Numbered from the stretch's first letter, positions 1 to 7,674 are shown. The stretch: 10,464 nt of DNA from an uncultured Centipeda sp. (GCA_937925565.1 CALALM010000527.1:1-10464); one strand, 5' to 3'. A program made the numbers and translations. Notes: a model not told the origin generated them from the sequence alone.

Positions 1-1764
1 GCACTTGTTGTCGCCGTAAAGGGCTTTCAGCTTGCCTCGGCGGTCTACAGCTATGCGGCAGCATCTATGCGGCTCTATTGGCTCATGATAAGCAATACAG
101 CGGCGGGACAACGGCTTTTGACTGCGGCGACATGGGCACAGGCTCGCGCAATGGCGGCGATCAATACGGCGTCGAGTGCAGGAACGTATCGAGCACTTGG
201 TGCGCAGGCAGCAGAGACCTACGCAAGGCTACGTGCGATTACATGGGCGAATGTAGGAAATGCTATACGCGCAGGAGTTCTGGCGGGCGTCAACGGAGTG
301 CAGCTTGCGTTTGCTCGTATTATTGCATTCGCACAAGCAGCGCGTATCGCCATGATGAATGCAGCGATAGCGATTGTCGAAAGTGCCAAAGCAGCAGGGC
401 TTGCGGCACTCAACATGGCACGCAATTTCAGCATGATGGGCGCTATCAGTAAAGCAAGTGCCGCATTTCGCGGGCTTGGGACGGCGATCTTATACGTCGG
501 CAGGGCGTCGATGGCAGCGATGTTCTCACCGCTGGGCATCGTTCTTATGGCAATTGCGGTAGCAGCATATCTCATCTATGCCAACTGGGACAAGGTGGGG
601 CCGTTCTTCATGCAGCTATGGCAGCGGATTCAGACCGCTTTCAGCAACGCATGGACAGCGATGCAGCCAACCATAGAGCGGCTGAAAATGGCGTTTTATA
701 CGTTGGTGGATACGCTCGCGCCGAAAATTGCAGCAATCGGAGCGGCGTTTATGGCGGCGTTCGCTCAGGTGAGTGCGGCTTTTGCAGAGCATAGCGGGAC
801 GTTCGACGTGCTCATCAATATCGGTATGACCGTCGCTGAAATATTCGGCAGTGTTCTTGTTGGCGCGTTTATCATCTTTGCAAATGTAGTCGTCAGCGTC
901 ATTACGACGGCAATCGGCATTGTAACATCTGTTATCAATGGCATTGTCGGTGTTCTCACGGGGATTATCACCTTCATTACGGGCGTATTCGCTGGGGATT
1001 GGTCGATGGCGTGGAACGGCATCGTGGAGGTGTTCAGCAGTATTTTCGGAATGCTGGCGAACATTGCAAGCAACGTCCTCGGCGGCATCAAGAATATGGT
1101 GACGGGTATCATCCAGGACGTGAAGAACTTCGCAAGCGGTGAGAGTGGCGGCGGAGGAGGACAGGAGATCGCGGCAAACGCACGCGGCGGCATCTACCGC
1201 AAGGGTGCATTTCTCACGACCTTTGCGGAGGACAGCGCAGAGGCGGCAATCCCTCTGGACGGCTCGCCCCGTGCGATCGGGCTATGGCGCAAGGCGGGCG
1301 AACTCCTCGGTATTGGACAAGAGGACGGCGGTGAGCCGCGTTCCTCTGTGGCGGTTGAGAGAACTCCGAAGAAAAGCAACCTCCAAGACGAAGCCAAGAG
1401 CGCATTACAAACGGAGGATGAAAGCGCGCGCGTCGAACCGACACAGAATCAGCGCGTGGAACAGCGTTTTCCACAAGTGCCGACGGAACCCGTTGATTCG
1501 AGTGAGTCGTCAACGTATCCGCAACAACGGACACAGGCGGCTACCTCGGAAGTGAACAAAAGCGTGGAACAGACACAGCTTGAGTCGGGGGCGGTACGGC
1601 TGATGAACGCGCCGCCGATCTCTATTACACTGAATTTCAGCGGCACCGTTCAGCCGGAGAAGGTCAAGCAGGCAGTCACAGATGCGGCGCAGACGGTACA
1701 AAGAACCTTTGCCGAGCAGATGGCGGCGTACAATCGCGAGATAGGGAGGCTCTCTTTTGGCTAA
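1..1764 (+). CDS. Phage tail tape measure protein, C-terminal part (5' end outside window)
   Basis: The frame is open from base 1, so the visible 587 residues are the C-terminal part of a longer protein; the ATG at 67 is internal. Tape measure proteins set tail length and are threaded through the tube during DNA delivery. The start is Ala-rich and helical. Hydrophobic stretches lie at about residues 176-196 (SPLGIVLMAIAVAAYLIYA) and 282-330. Landmarks of TP901-type tape measures are visible: NWDKVGPFF just after the first hydrophobic segment, GDWSMAWNGI after the second, then ARGGIYRKGAF and AEAAIPLDGS near residues 394-421. A Gln/Glu/Ser/Thr-rich, probably disordered linker follows (about residues 440-534). 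The end (ISITLNFSGT, then a helix ending RLSFG) is typical of the family. The stop overlaps the gpX start by 8 bases. The identity is firm; the full length is unknown. Confidence 0.93.
   Translation, partial: ALVVAVKGFQLASAVYSYAAASMRLYWLMISNTAAGQRLLTAATWAQARAMAAINTASSAGTYRALGAQAAETYARLRAITWANVGNAIRAGVLAGVNGVQLAFARIIAFAQAARIAMMNAAIAIVESAKAAGLAALNMARNFSMMGAISKASAAFRGLGTAILYVGRASMAAMFSPLGIVLMAIAVAAYLIYANWDKVGPFFMQLWQRIQTAFSNAWTAMQPTIERLKMAFYTLVDTLAPKIAAIGAAFMAAFAQVSAAFAEHSGTFDVLINIGMTVAEIFGSVLVGAFIIFANVVVSVITTAIGIVTSVINGIVGVLTGIITFITGVFAGDWSMAWNGIVEVFSSIFGMLANIASNVLGGIKNMVTGIIQDVKNFASGESGGGGGQEIAANARGGIYRKGAFLTTFAEDSAEAAIPLDGSPRAIGLWRKAGELLGIGQEDGGEPRSSVAVERTPKKSNLQDEAKSALQTEDESARVEPTQNQRVEQRFPQVPTEPVDSSESSTYPQQRTQAATSEVNKSVEQTQLESGAVRLMNAPPISITLNFSGTVQPEKVKQAVTDAAQTVQRTFAEQMAAYNREIGRLSFG
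1744..1749 (+). promoter_or_regulatory. Ribosome binding site deciding the TTG start of gpX
   Basis: GGGAGG inside the end of the tape measure gene lies 7 bases before the TTG at 1757. No ATG or GTG in that frame gives a full-length gpX, so this site supports the TTG start and couples translation to the upstream gene. Confidence 0.7.
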
Positions 1765-1963
1765 AGAATACAGAACGAAGAGCGGCGACACATGGGATCT
1801 CATTGCATACGAGCAGATGGGGGACTGTGGATATATGGATATATTGATGGATGCGAATCGCGCCCATGTACGGACGGCGATATTCTCGGCGGGTACGGTG
1901 TTGACCATCCCGCCCGTACCGAAAGACGGCCGTGCGAAGAACCTTCCGCCGTGGAAGAGGTGA
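1757..1963 (+). CDS. X: Tail protein X (LysM-like gpX)
   Basis: This 68-residue protein is close to the length of P2 gpX (about 67). It carries the family signature near the N terminus (YRTKSGDTWDLIAYEQMG), then a YMDILMDANRAH helix and a TVLTIPP strand. This is the LysM-like fold of the Phage_tail_X family. By analogy with P2 it is an essential small tail protein, probably bound near the hub or tape measure; its exact place in the particle is not settled. Its TTG start overlaps the tape measure stop by 8 bases, behind GGGAGG. The next gene starts 4 bases after its stop. The identity is strong because both motif and position (between tape measure and gpD) agree. Confidence 0.92.
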   Translation: MAKEYRTKSGDTWDLIAYEQMGDCGYMDILMDANRAHVRTAIFSAGTVLTIPPVPKDGRAKNLPPWKR

Positions 1964-1967
1964 GACA

Positions 1968-2981
1968 ATGAAAGCGCGTCGGGCAAGAGTCAAGTGCAAG
2001 TATGACAATGTGGATATATCACAGGACGTCGCCCGTTTTCTCAAGTCCTTCTCCGTGCGGGAAGTCCTCAGCGGAGAGGCAGACAGCGCGGAGATCACGC
2101 TCGAAGACCGTGAGGCGCTCTGGCGAGGCGATTGGTTTCCGGAGCGCGGTGCAATCATGGACATTACGCTAGTAATGTCAGATTGGGAAGGTGAGGGCGA
2201 CAACAGAGAGCTGCCCTTTGGGAAGTTTGAGGTCGATGAGATCACGAATACGGGTCCACCGAACGAGGCGAAGATCAAACTCATATCTGTGCCGAACAAC
2301 ACCGATCTGCGCGGCGTGGAGCGCACGCGTGCATGGGAGAAGGCGAATCTTTCCCGCATTGTGCAAGACGTGGCAGAGGGTGCGGGAATGCAGCATTTCT
2401 TTGATACGCCGGAGGATCCCGTCCTTGAACGCGCGGAGCAGTCGGAGGAGACAGACCTCGCCTTTCTCCAAAAACTCTGCAAGGATGCGGGACTTGCGCT
2501 CAAGGTGACGGACAAGAACGTCGTCGTCTTTGATATTGCAAAATATGAGGCAGCAGAGCCGGTCATGACCATCACCAAAGGGAAGGACAATATCATCTCG
2601 TTTGACTGCCGGACAACCATTCACGAGATTTACCGTGCCTGCCATGTCAAGTACAAGCACGGGAAGAAGGATGAGCTCATCGAATACACATTCACCGACT
2701 CGAAACGCACGACCGGGCGAACGCTTGAGGTCAACGAGAAGGTGGTAAGCATTGAGGAGGCAGAAAAGCTCGCCAAGAAGAAGCTGCGTGAGAAAAATCT
2801 GGATGAGGTGGCGGTATCGCTCTCCATGGTCGGGAATTTTGCTCTGCTCGCCTCCAATACCGTCACACTTGCGGGCTTCCATGTCTATGACGGGAAATAC
2901 CTCATTACGCGCAGTTCGCACGAGATCGGCGGCGGGTATACGACAAAGATTGAACTTAGGAGAGTTATTGATGGATACTAA
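1968..2981 (+). CDS. D: Phage late control protein D / tail hub (gpD, gp27-like)
   Basis: The protein has 337 residues, near the usual size of the Phage_GPD family (P2 gpD is about 387). Members form the baseplate hub (gp27-like), joining the tail tube to the central spike. The start is ATG at 1968 behind AGAGGTGA; an in-frame GTG at 1932 would run into gpX and is disfavoured. Visible family features are a beta-rich N terminus (SFSVREVLSGEADSAEITLED), the line FGKFEVDEITNTGPP, and the mid-domain pattern FLQKLCKDAGLALKVTDKNVVVFD. Near the C terminus are the long helix EEAEKLAKKKLREKN and YLITRSSHEIGGGYTTKIELR. The gpV start lies inside its last codons. In P2 the name 'late control' came from genetics; here it is a structural protein. 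Confidence 0.92.
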   Translation: MKARRARVKCKYDNVDISQDVARFLKSFSVREVLSGEADSAEITLEDREALWRGDWFPERGAIMDITLVMSDWEGEGDNRELPFGKFEVDEITNTGPPNEAKIKLISVPNNTDLRGVERTRAWEKANLSRIVQDVAEGAGMQHFFDTPEDPVLERAEQSEETDLAFLQKLCKDAGLALKVTDKNVVVFDIAKYEAAEPVMTITKGKDNIISFDCRTTIHEIYRACHVKYKHGKKDELIEYTFTDSKRTTGRTLEVNEKVVSIEEAEKLAKKKLREKNLDEVAVSLSMVGNFALLASNTVTLAGFHVYDGKYLITRSSHEIGGGYTTKIELRRVIDGY

Positions 2982-3372
2982 GGCACTGCGGAGCGTGGTG
3001 CGCGTCGGCATCGTGAGTGAGGTTATCCCCGCTGACTGCGCCGCGCGTGTGGTATTCGAAGAGAAGGATGAAACGACATCGCCCATCTTGCCTGTTCTCA
3101 CGCGCGGCGGCAAGGTCAACCGCGACTTTTGGCTGCCGGACATCGGTGAGCAGGTTGTTTGCCTGTTCGCCGCGAACGACAAGAATCATTCAACGGGCTG
3201 GGTTCTCGGAGCACACTACAAAGCGGGCGCGGGGAACGCTGACAGCGTGGACAAACGCCGCATCGACTTCTCCGATGGCTCATTTGTGGAGTTTGATCGC
3301 GCAACGGGCGGGCTGACAATCCAGTGCACGGGGGATGTTGTCATCAACGGACGGACAATATCGTTGAACTAG
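2971..3372 (+). CDS. V: Baseplate assembly protein V (spike, OB-fold part), short form
   Basis: This 133-residue protein belongs to the Phage_base_V/gp45 family, which forms the central spike under the hub. The family pattern is clear: VVRVGIVSEVIPADCAARVVFE, then LPVLTRGGKVNRDFWLPDIGEQV and VCLFAANDKNHSTGWVLGAHY, which is the OB-fold. A short beta stretch follows (FSDGSFVEFDRATGGLTIQC, then GDVVINGRTISLN). P2 gpV is longer (about 211 residues) and has its own tip. Here the C-terminal beta-helix is short and the next gene encodes a separate PAAR tip. ATG 2971 is chosen because AGGAGAG sits 6 bases upstream and the family N terminus begins there; the frame is open further upstream only as a shadow of gpD. 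It overlaps gpD by 11 bases. Confidence 0.92.
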   Translation: MDTKALRSVVRVGIVSEVIPADCAARVVFEEKDETTSPILPVLTRGGKVNRDFWLPDIGEQVVCLFAANDKNHSTGWVLGAHYKAGAGNADSVDKRRIDFSDGSFVEFDRATGGLTIQCTGDVVINGRTISLN

Positions 3373-3387
3373 AGAGGAGATAAGACA

Positions 3388-3708
3388 ATGCCTTCAGCAG
3401 TAAGGGACGGTGACGCAACAACGGGAACCTGCAACAAGGGGCTCCCCTGCTGTCCGCATGGACGAACGGGAACGGTGAGCGTTACGAGTGGCAATGTATA
3501 CGTCAACGGAAAAGGGCTGCATCGTCTCAATGACACGGGTCCGACGAATTGCCCGCATGGCGGGACATTTGCGAGTGTCGCGGGCAGCTCTACGGTCTTT
3601 TGCAACGGTCGCCCCGTGATCCGCATCGGTGACGCGACCGTTTGTAAGTCTTGCGGACAATCGGGCAGTCACACGACGGGAAGTGGGAATGTGTTTGTAG
3701 GAGGATAG
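3388..3708 (+). CDS. PAAR-like spike tip protein
   Basis: This 106-residue protein is rich in Gly, Cys and His. PAAR proteins cap the spike of contractile tails and type VI systems, sharpening the tip and binding zinc. The N terminus (AVRDGDATTGTC) and the repeated units (GNVYVNGKGLHRLNDTG and STVFCNGRPVIRIGDATV) are the usual PAAR pattern. CPHG occurs twice (residues 22-25 and 55-58). Candidate metal ligands are Cys15, 21, 22, 55, 72, 86 and 89 and His24, 45, 57 and 95, more cysteines than classical PAAR proteins use. AGAGGAGA lies 7 bases before the ATG. Its place directly after a short gpV supports assembly on that spike. Confidence 0.88.
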   Translation: MPSAVRDGDATTGTCNKGLPCCPHGRTGTVSVTSGNVYVNGKGLHRLNDTGPTNCPHGGTFASVAGSSTVFCNGRPVIRIGDATVCKSCGQSGSHTTGSGNVFVGG

Positions 3709-3709
3709 C

Positions 3710-4282
3710 ATGGGGCTTTTGGATAAGGTCGTCGATTCGTACAAAGCGCGCGCGACAAAACGATTGCTCAAGGTGCGAGATAACTTCATATCCGACCTCG
3801 GCGACCGTTTCCCGTGGCTGCAGATCAACAAGCAGATCGGCTCACTCGGCGACATCGTATTCACGGTAACAACGGACGAGGTGCGTACGTTCCGCGATTA
3901 TAAGCGTTCCACAAAGGCACGTTTTGCCACGCATGAGATTATCGGGAAAAAGCCGCTCGTTGAGTTCATCGCACCTGACGGCGAAGAAATAACCTTTGCC
4001 ATGCAGTTTCACGTCGGGCTTGGTGTAAGCCCTGCCGAGGAGACGGCAAAGCTCCGCGAACTCTGCGAGAAGGGCGAGCCAATGTACCTCATCTTTGGCA
4101 ATGAGGCGGTCGGGGCACACATGTGGGTGATTGAGAGCGTCGGCGAGAGTGCCGAGCGTGTCGATCATGGCGGGCGTATCCTCGTGACGCAGGTCGAAAT
4201 CACACTGAAAGAATATCTGCCTGAGATGTACGAAGAACAGCCGGAGGAAGAGGAACAAACGGAGGAGGCGAAGGAGAAGTGA
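3710..4282 (+). CDS. U: Phage tail protein U (P2 gpU family)
   Basis: The protein has 190 residues. The core matches the Phage_P2_GpU pattern: IGSLGDIVFTVTTDEVRTF, YKRSTKARFATHEIIGKKP, LVEFIAPDGEEITFAMQFH, then AKLRELCEKGEPMYLIFG, MWVIESVGES and VEITLKEYLPE. In P2, gpU is an essential tail protein needed for tail completion; its exact place is not shown here. Two additions to the P2 form are visible: about 45 basic, helical N-terminal residues (LLDKVVDSYKARATKRLL) and a Glu-rich C-terminal tail (EEQPEEEEQTEEAKEK). The start lies one base after the PAAR stop, with AGGAGG 5 bases upstream. The last codon and stop overlap the GTG start of gpW, so the two are coupled. Family assignment is by eye on several motifs. 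Confidence 0.82.
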   Translation: MGLLDKVVDSYKARATKRLLKVRDNFISDLGDRFPWLQINKQIGSLGDIVFTVTTDEVRTFRDYKRSTKARFATHEIIGKKPLVEFIAPDGEEITFAMQFHVGLGVSPAEETAKLRELCEKGEPMYLIFGNEAVGAHMWVIESVGESAERVDHGGRILVTQVEITLKEYLPEMYEEQPEEEEQTEEAKEK

Positions 4283-4599
4283 CATATGATGTAACGCAGG
4301 AAGTCGGTGCGGTGGACTTTGCCCCTGCGTCCCGCACAGCGGAAATCCTGCAAAATGTGCGGACGATCCTCACCACGCTCAAGAAAAGTGTTCCGATGGA
4401 TCGTGAATTCGGAATCTCAGGCGAGGTCATTGACTTGCCGATCGCATCGGCGCAGGCGCGTCTGACGAGTGAAATTGTCGCGGCGGTGAATAAATATGAG
4501 CCGCGTGCACAGGTGCTTGGCGTGTTTTATCGCGGCGATGGCGAGGAGGGTATGCTCAATACGACGGTGAAAGTGAGGCTGCGTGATGAAACTGCATGA
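4279..4599 (+). CDS. W: Baseplate protein W (GPW/gp25 family)
   Basis: This 106-residue protein is near P2 gpW in size (about 115) and related to T4 gp25, the conserved baseplate wedge protein that nucleates the sheath. Motifs visible are FAPASRTAEILQNVRTILTT, the invariant-type line KKSVPMDREFGISG, and a helix ARLTSEIVAAVNKYEPRAQV, ending in beta strands (LNTTVKVRLRDE). The GTG start at 4279 overlaps the gpU stop (GTGA). The better-spaced ribosome binding site is GGAGGAGG at 4261-4268; a second AAGGAG is very close to the start. The gene overlaps the start of gpJ. Order W-J-I matches P2. Confidence 0.93.
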   Translation: MTYDVTQEVGAVDFAPASRTAEILQNVRTILTTLKKSVPMDREFGISGEVIDLPIASAQARLTSEIVAAVNKYEPRAQVLGVFYRGDGEEGMLNTTVKVRLRDETA

Positions 4600-5704
4600 T
4601 TTGCCGGATGTGTCTTTTGCAGAGAGAGCACCTGCGCTCATTGAATCCAACATTATTGGAACGGTTGAGAGGCTGCTGCAGCGTAAACTTGCACGCGCAG
4701 ATCCTCTCCGATTGATTCTGCTCGGTGTGGCGGCGATCATTGTGCAGGAGCGCGGCCTTATTGATGATACTGGAAAGATGAATCTGCTCGCTTACACAAA
4801 GGGAAACTACCTGGAGCATAAAGGCGCACTTGTTGGAACGGAACGGATCGCGGCATCAGCGGCACATACAACGCTGAAACTCATCCTATCTGCACCGCGT
4901 GAGATGGCGACAACCATCCCACAAGGGCTGCGTGTCACAGCTGGGGACGGCGTGCTGTTCGCGCTGGATGCTCCAGTTATTATTCCAAAAGGAGAGACCT
5001 CGGCGCTCGCTGCTGCAACGTGTACGGTCACGGGAAAACTCGGGAATGGATACGCGGCGGGCGAACTCAAGACGATTGTGGATCCTGTCCCGTTCCTCGT
5101 TTCGGCGGCGAATACGACCATGACCGAAGGCGGTGCGGATGTGGAGAGCGATGACAGCTATCGTGAACGCATTCATGAGGCACCGGAGCAGTTTTCAACG
5201 GCGGGGCCAACGGGAGCCTATGTGTATTTTGCAAAGAAAGCAAGTGCCCTGATCGGCGACGTGAGTGTTGAGAATGGTGGTCCAGGTGTTGTCCTAATTC
5301 GTCCGCTACTCAAAGGTGGGGCCCTGCCGGGAGCGGAGATACTGAAAGCCGTGCGGGATACGCTCAACGATGATAAAGTACGTCCGTTGACTGATTATCT
5401 AAAGGTGGAGACACCGGAGGTTATCAAATACAACATTCGCGTGCGGTACTGGATTGACCGTGGCGATGCTGTAGCGTCTGCTGCCATTGAAAAACGCGTG
5501 AATGAGGCAGTGACAGACTTTGTGGCATGGCAGAAGGAAAAGCTCGGGCGGGACATCAACCCGACGGAGCTCTACTACCGCATACGCGCGGCAGGAGCAA
5601 AGCGCGCAGAGATTACAGAGCCGATATTTACGCCCGTAGGGATCGGAGCTGTAGCTATTGCTGACGTTCAGACGGTCACATTGGAGGGACTGGAAGATGG
5701 CTGA
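4586..5704 (+). CDS. J: Baseplate protein J (gp47-like wedge protein)
   Basis: The protein has 372 residues, in the range for Baseplate_J/gp47 proteins of Firmicutes phages (P2 gpJ is about 302). It forms the baseplate wedge arms with gpW and gpI. Hallmarks are AYTKGNYLEHKGALVGTERI near the N terminus, a middle beta domain (VTAGDGVLFALDAPVIIPKG), then the signature DDSYRERIHEAPEQFSTAG followed by PTGAYVYFAKKAS. A C-terminal domain follows with VRPLTDYLKVETPEVIKYNI and GRDINPTELYYRI. ATG 4586 is preferred because GAGG lies 7 bases upstream; GTG 4583 just before it is an alternative. It starts inside gpW and ends 8 bases into gpI. Confidence 0.94.
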   Translation: MKLHDLPDVSFAERAPALIESNIIGTVERLLQRKLARADPLRLILLGVAAIIVQERGLIDDTGKMNLLAYTKGNYLEHKGALVGTERIAASAAHTTLKLILSAPREMATTIPQGLRVTAGDGVLFALDAPVIIPKGETSALAAATCTVTGKLGNGYAAGELKTIVDPVPFLVSAANTTMTEGGADVESDDSYRERIHEAPEQFSTAGPTGAYVYFAKKASALIGDVSVENGGPGVVLIRPLLKGGALPGAEILKAVRDTLNDDKVRPLTDYLKVETPEVIKYNIRVRYWIDRGDAVASAAIEKRVNEAVTDFVAWQKEKLGRDINPTELYYRIRAAGAKRAEITEPIFTPVGIGAVAIADVQTVTLEGLEDG

Positions 5705-6437
5705 TATTCAAATAATCGACCATTTGTCCCTACTGGATATTCTGCCGGAAAATTTGCTGGCAGATGAAAAGGTATACGCTGCAGCAAAGGCGGTGGATGA
5801 TGAACTGCAGCGGCTTATTGCGTCGTGTGTCGAGGTGCTGCACTTGCCACGTCTCGACGAGCTGCCGGAGGAGGTCGTTGACCTCCTTGCTTGGGAGTGG
5901 CATGTCGATTTTTATGAGCCGTCTGCCGACATCGCAACAAAACGTCAGCTCGTGCGTGAGTCTATCGCATGGCATCGTATCAAAGGGACAAAAGCCGCCG
6001 TTGAGAAAATGGCGCGGACCGTTTTCAAGGGTGGCGTCGTAACGGAATGGTTCGAGTATGGCGGCGAACCCTATCATTTTCGCATTGACCTTTTGACTGC
6101 GCCAAATATAACGCAAGATGATACGGCGCGTCTGCTTGCAGTCGTCAATGCGGCGAAGAATGTGCGCTCCGTGTTGGACGAACTCAGATTCCGGCGCGAA
6201 GCACAGAATGATATGTATTACGCCTCCGCGCCAACCATCCACACGACCTACGAGATACGCCCGGCGGAGATCACGGACGCTACGGCGGAGGCAAGGCAGT
6301 ATATCGGCGCAGCAGTCTCCGCGCACACAGCGTACGAGGTCTATCCCGAAATCGTGCAGGATTCGACGATCGGCAGCACACTCTATGCGGGCGGTATTGG
6401 CAGTATCTACAAGAGCATGGAGGTCACACAGACCTAG
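5697..6437 (+). CDS. I: Tail protein I (P2 gpI family) with C-terminal 28-residue repeats
   Basis: The protein has 246 residues; P2 gpI is about 176. The N-terminal 170 residues match Tail_P2_I: LSLLDILPENLLADEKVYAA, LPRLDELPEEVVDLLAWEWH, then VDFYEPSADIATKRQLVRES and IAWHRIKGTKAAVEKMARTV, ending in VRSVLDELRF. gpI works with gpJ in the baseplate and links to the fibres. The extra length from residue 173 is two full and one partial copy of a 28-residue unit (see the repeat entry). The ATG at 5697 is preferred over an in-frame TTG at 5658 because GGAGGG lies 8 bases before it and the family N terminus starts there. It overlaps gpJ by 8 bases; the fibre gene follows after 14 bases. Confidence 0.92.
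   Translation: MADIQIIDHLSLLDILPENLLADEKVYAAAKAVDDELQRLIASCVEVLHLPRLDELPEEVVDLLAWEWHVDFYEPSADIATKRQLVRESIAWHRIKGTKAAVEKMARTVFKGGVVTEWFEYGGEPYHFRIDLLTAPNITQDDTARLLAVVNAAKNVRSVLDELRFRREAQNDMYYASAPTIHTTYEIRPAEITDATAEARQYIGAAVSAHTAYEVYPEIVQDSTIGSTLYAGGIGSIYKSMEVTQT
6213..6434 (+). repeat. Degenerate 28-residue (84-base) coding repeat in gpI
   Basis: Residues 173-200, 201-228 and 229-246 of gpI align as three units with the same spacing: MYYASAPTIHTTYEI, QYIGAAVSAHTAYEV and LYAGGIGSIYKSMEV. The first two units also share a Pro at unit position 17 and an Asp-x-Thr at 22-24. The third is cut by the stop codon. The DNA copies at 6213-6296, 6297-6380 and 6381-6434 have diverged, so the duplication is old. 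A fibre-attachment or extension role is inference. Confidence 0.75.
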
Positions 6438-6451
6438 AAAGGAGCAACTAT

Positions 6452-7240
6452 ATGGCAAACTGGATAGGAGGCCGCCTCACGAAAGCGGGCAACGACCTCC
6501 AGATCAAAGTCGAAGCAGGGCTGTGCAAACTCGAGCTGACCAAGATCAAGCTCGGGGACGGTACGGAGGGGCTGGACGCAATCGAGACCATGACCGATCT
6601 TGTTGGTCCGAAAGCGGTGTTTGGGATCAGCAGCGTTGTGGCAAAGGACGGCATGTGCACCGTGACGGGCGTTATCTCATCGTCGAGTGTCACAAGCGCA
6701 TTCTACGCGCGTGAGTGGGGGCTTTTTGCAAAGGATCCCGATAGGGGTGAAATCCTCTACATGATCTCGCTTGACCCTAACCCCGAATCCATCCCACCAA
6801 AGACTGCTGCCCTTAAACAGGCGGCGACGTACGCGATGAACATCGTCGTATCGAATGCGGCGAATATCACCGTGCGGATTGACCCTGCGGGACTGGTGGA
6901 CGTGGCAATGCTCGCTGATGGTGCGGGACTCGTGCGGCGGAGTACGCGCTATGAGATGGGTGACATCCTCTACGATACGCAGCTCACGCGGCACGACCTG
7001 CGCCTGGAATGCGTCAGGGCGGGTATCACGGCGGCGACACTGCAAGACTTGAGCGGCGTGCATCTCGGGGATAGCATCACCGATGGTACGGTCGTCTGGC
7101 GAGTTAAACGACTCTACACCATCGACGGCGACATGTTCGAGATCGACGAGGACGGCAACATCATGCCGACCGCAGAGCCACATTACAGCGTCAACTACGA
7201 ATTGGACGAGGACGGCAACATCATGCCAAAGGTGATGTAA
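6452..7240 (+). CDS. Tail-collar fibre protein (DUF3751-like)
   Basis: The 262-residue protein begins MANWIGGRLTKAGNDLQIKV, then LELTKIKLGDGTEGLDAIET and REWGLFAKDPDRGEILYMIS. This is the N-terminal tail-collar fibre domain of P2 gpH-like fibres, which anchors the fibre to the baseplate. A hydrophobic helix-turn (ALKQAATYAMNIVVSNAANI) leads to PAGLVDVAML, the usual end of the domain. The rest is a short region ending in the twofold motif DEDGNIMP. No receptor-binding C-terminal domain is present, so it is much shorter than gpH; the tip function may sit in the next gene. AAAGGAG lies 7 bases before the ATG. Position directly after gpI fits a fibre gene. Confidence 0.85.
   Translation: MANWIGGRLTKAGNDLQIKVEAGLCKLELTKIKLGDGTEGLDAIETMTDLVGPKAVFGISSVVAKDGMCTVTGVISSSSVTSAFYAREWGLFAKDPDRGEILYMISLDPNPESIPPKTAALKQAATYAMNIVVSNAANITVRIDPAGLVDVAMLADGAGLVRRSTRYEMGDILYDTQLTRHDLRLECVRAGITAATLQDLSGVHLGDSITDGTVVWRVKRLYTIDGDMFEIDEDGNIMPTAEPHYSVNYELDEDGNIMPKVM
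7145..7227 (+). repeat. Exact 23-base direct repeat, 60 bases apart, at the fibre 3' end
   Basis: The bases at 7145-7167 and 7205-7227 are identical and in the same frame, encoding DEDGNIMP twice (FEIDEDGNIMP and YELDEDGNIMP), 20 residues apart. Perfect identity at DNA level implies a recent duplication or selection for homology at the junction with the next fibre gene. Confidence 0.85.
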
Positions 7241-7257
7241 GAAAGGATTGGTGACAC

Positions 7258-7662
7258 ATGGCAACAAGAAACTACGTCCCGCGTGCGAATGGGGAAGGCA
7301 GCATCGGGACGGAAAAGAAATACTGGGGAAAAGGATTCTTTTGGGATTTGGTAATCAACGGAAAAGCCCTATTGAATTTTGTCAAAGACCTCGGTATCGA
7401 ATCCTCTCACACGGAACCGAAGGCAGGGTGGATAAAACTTGGGAACGGGGTGTTGATTCAGTGGTTGCATGCGCCGGGAAATAAAGACTTTACAGCACCC
7501 ATTGAGTTTAAGGAATTTGATGTCGGTTTTTGCACAGGCAACACATTGCAGCCGGAAGGGACGAGCCTGGTATACAAACAGGATGTAAAAAAATTCTACA
7601 TCAGTAAAAACACATCGACCGATTTTTGGCTCTACACCTTGCTCATCGGGCGTTGGAAATAA
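7258..7662 (+). CDS. Small tail fibre tip protein with gp53-like C-terminal domain
   Basis: The protein has 134 residues. The N terminus (RNYVPRANGEGSIGTEKKYW, then GKGFFWDLVINGK) is the fibre-shaft end motif that usually precedes a tip domain. The C-terminal 75 residues have the pattern of the gp53-like fibre tip: AGWIKLGNGVLIQW, strands around FTAPIEFKEFDVGFC, and the closing FWLYTLLIGRWK. Such domains bind the host surface. It probably supplies the tip that the upstream fibre protein lacks. Base composition is richer in A+T than the baseplate genes, as expected for an exchanged host-range segment. AAAGGA lies about 10 bases before the ATG. Assignment is by motif resemblance. Confidence 0.75.
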   Translation: MATRNYVPRANGEGSIGTEKKYWGKGFFWDLVINGKALLNFVKDLGIESSHTEPKAGWIKLGNGVLIQWLHAPGNKDFTAPIEFKEFDVGFCTGNTLQPEGTSLVYKQDVKKFYISKNTSTDFWLYTLLIGRWK

Positions 7663-7674
7663 GGAGGCAAGCAG

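Noticed and set aside
1510..3182. Long antisense open frames (158, 314 and 334 codons) opposite gpX, gpD and gpV
   Set aside because: They mirror well-identified structural genes, have no family motifs or placed ribosome binding sites, and are expected on the opposite strand of GC-rich coding DNA.
7145..7662. Diversity-generating retroelement variable repeat in the fibre genes
   Set aside because: No template repeat, reverse transcriptase or Avd gene is visible, and the 23-base repeat is too short and exact.
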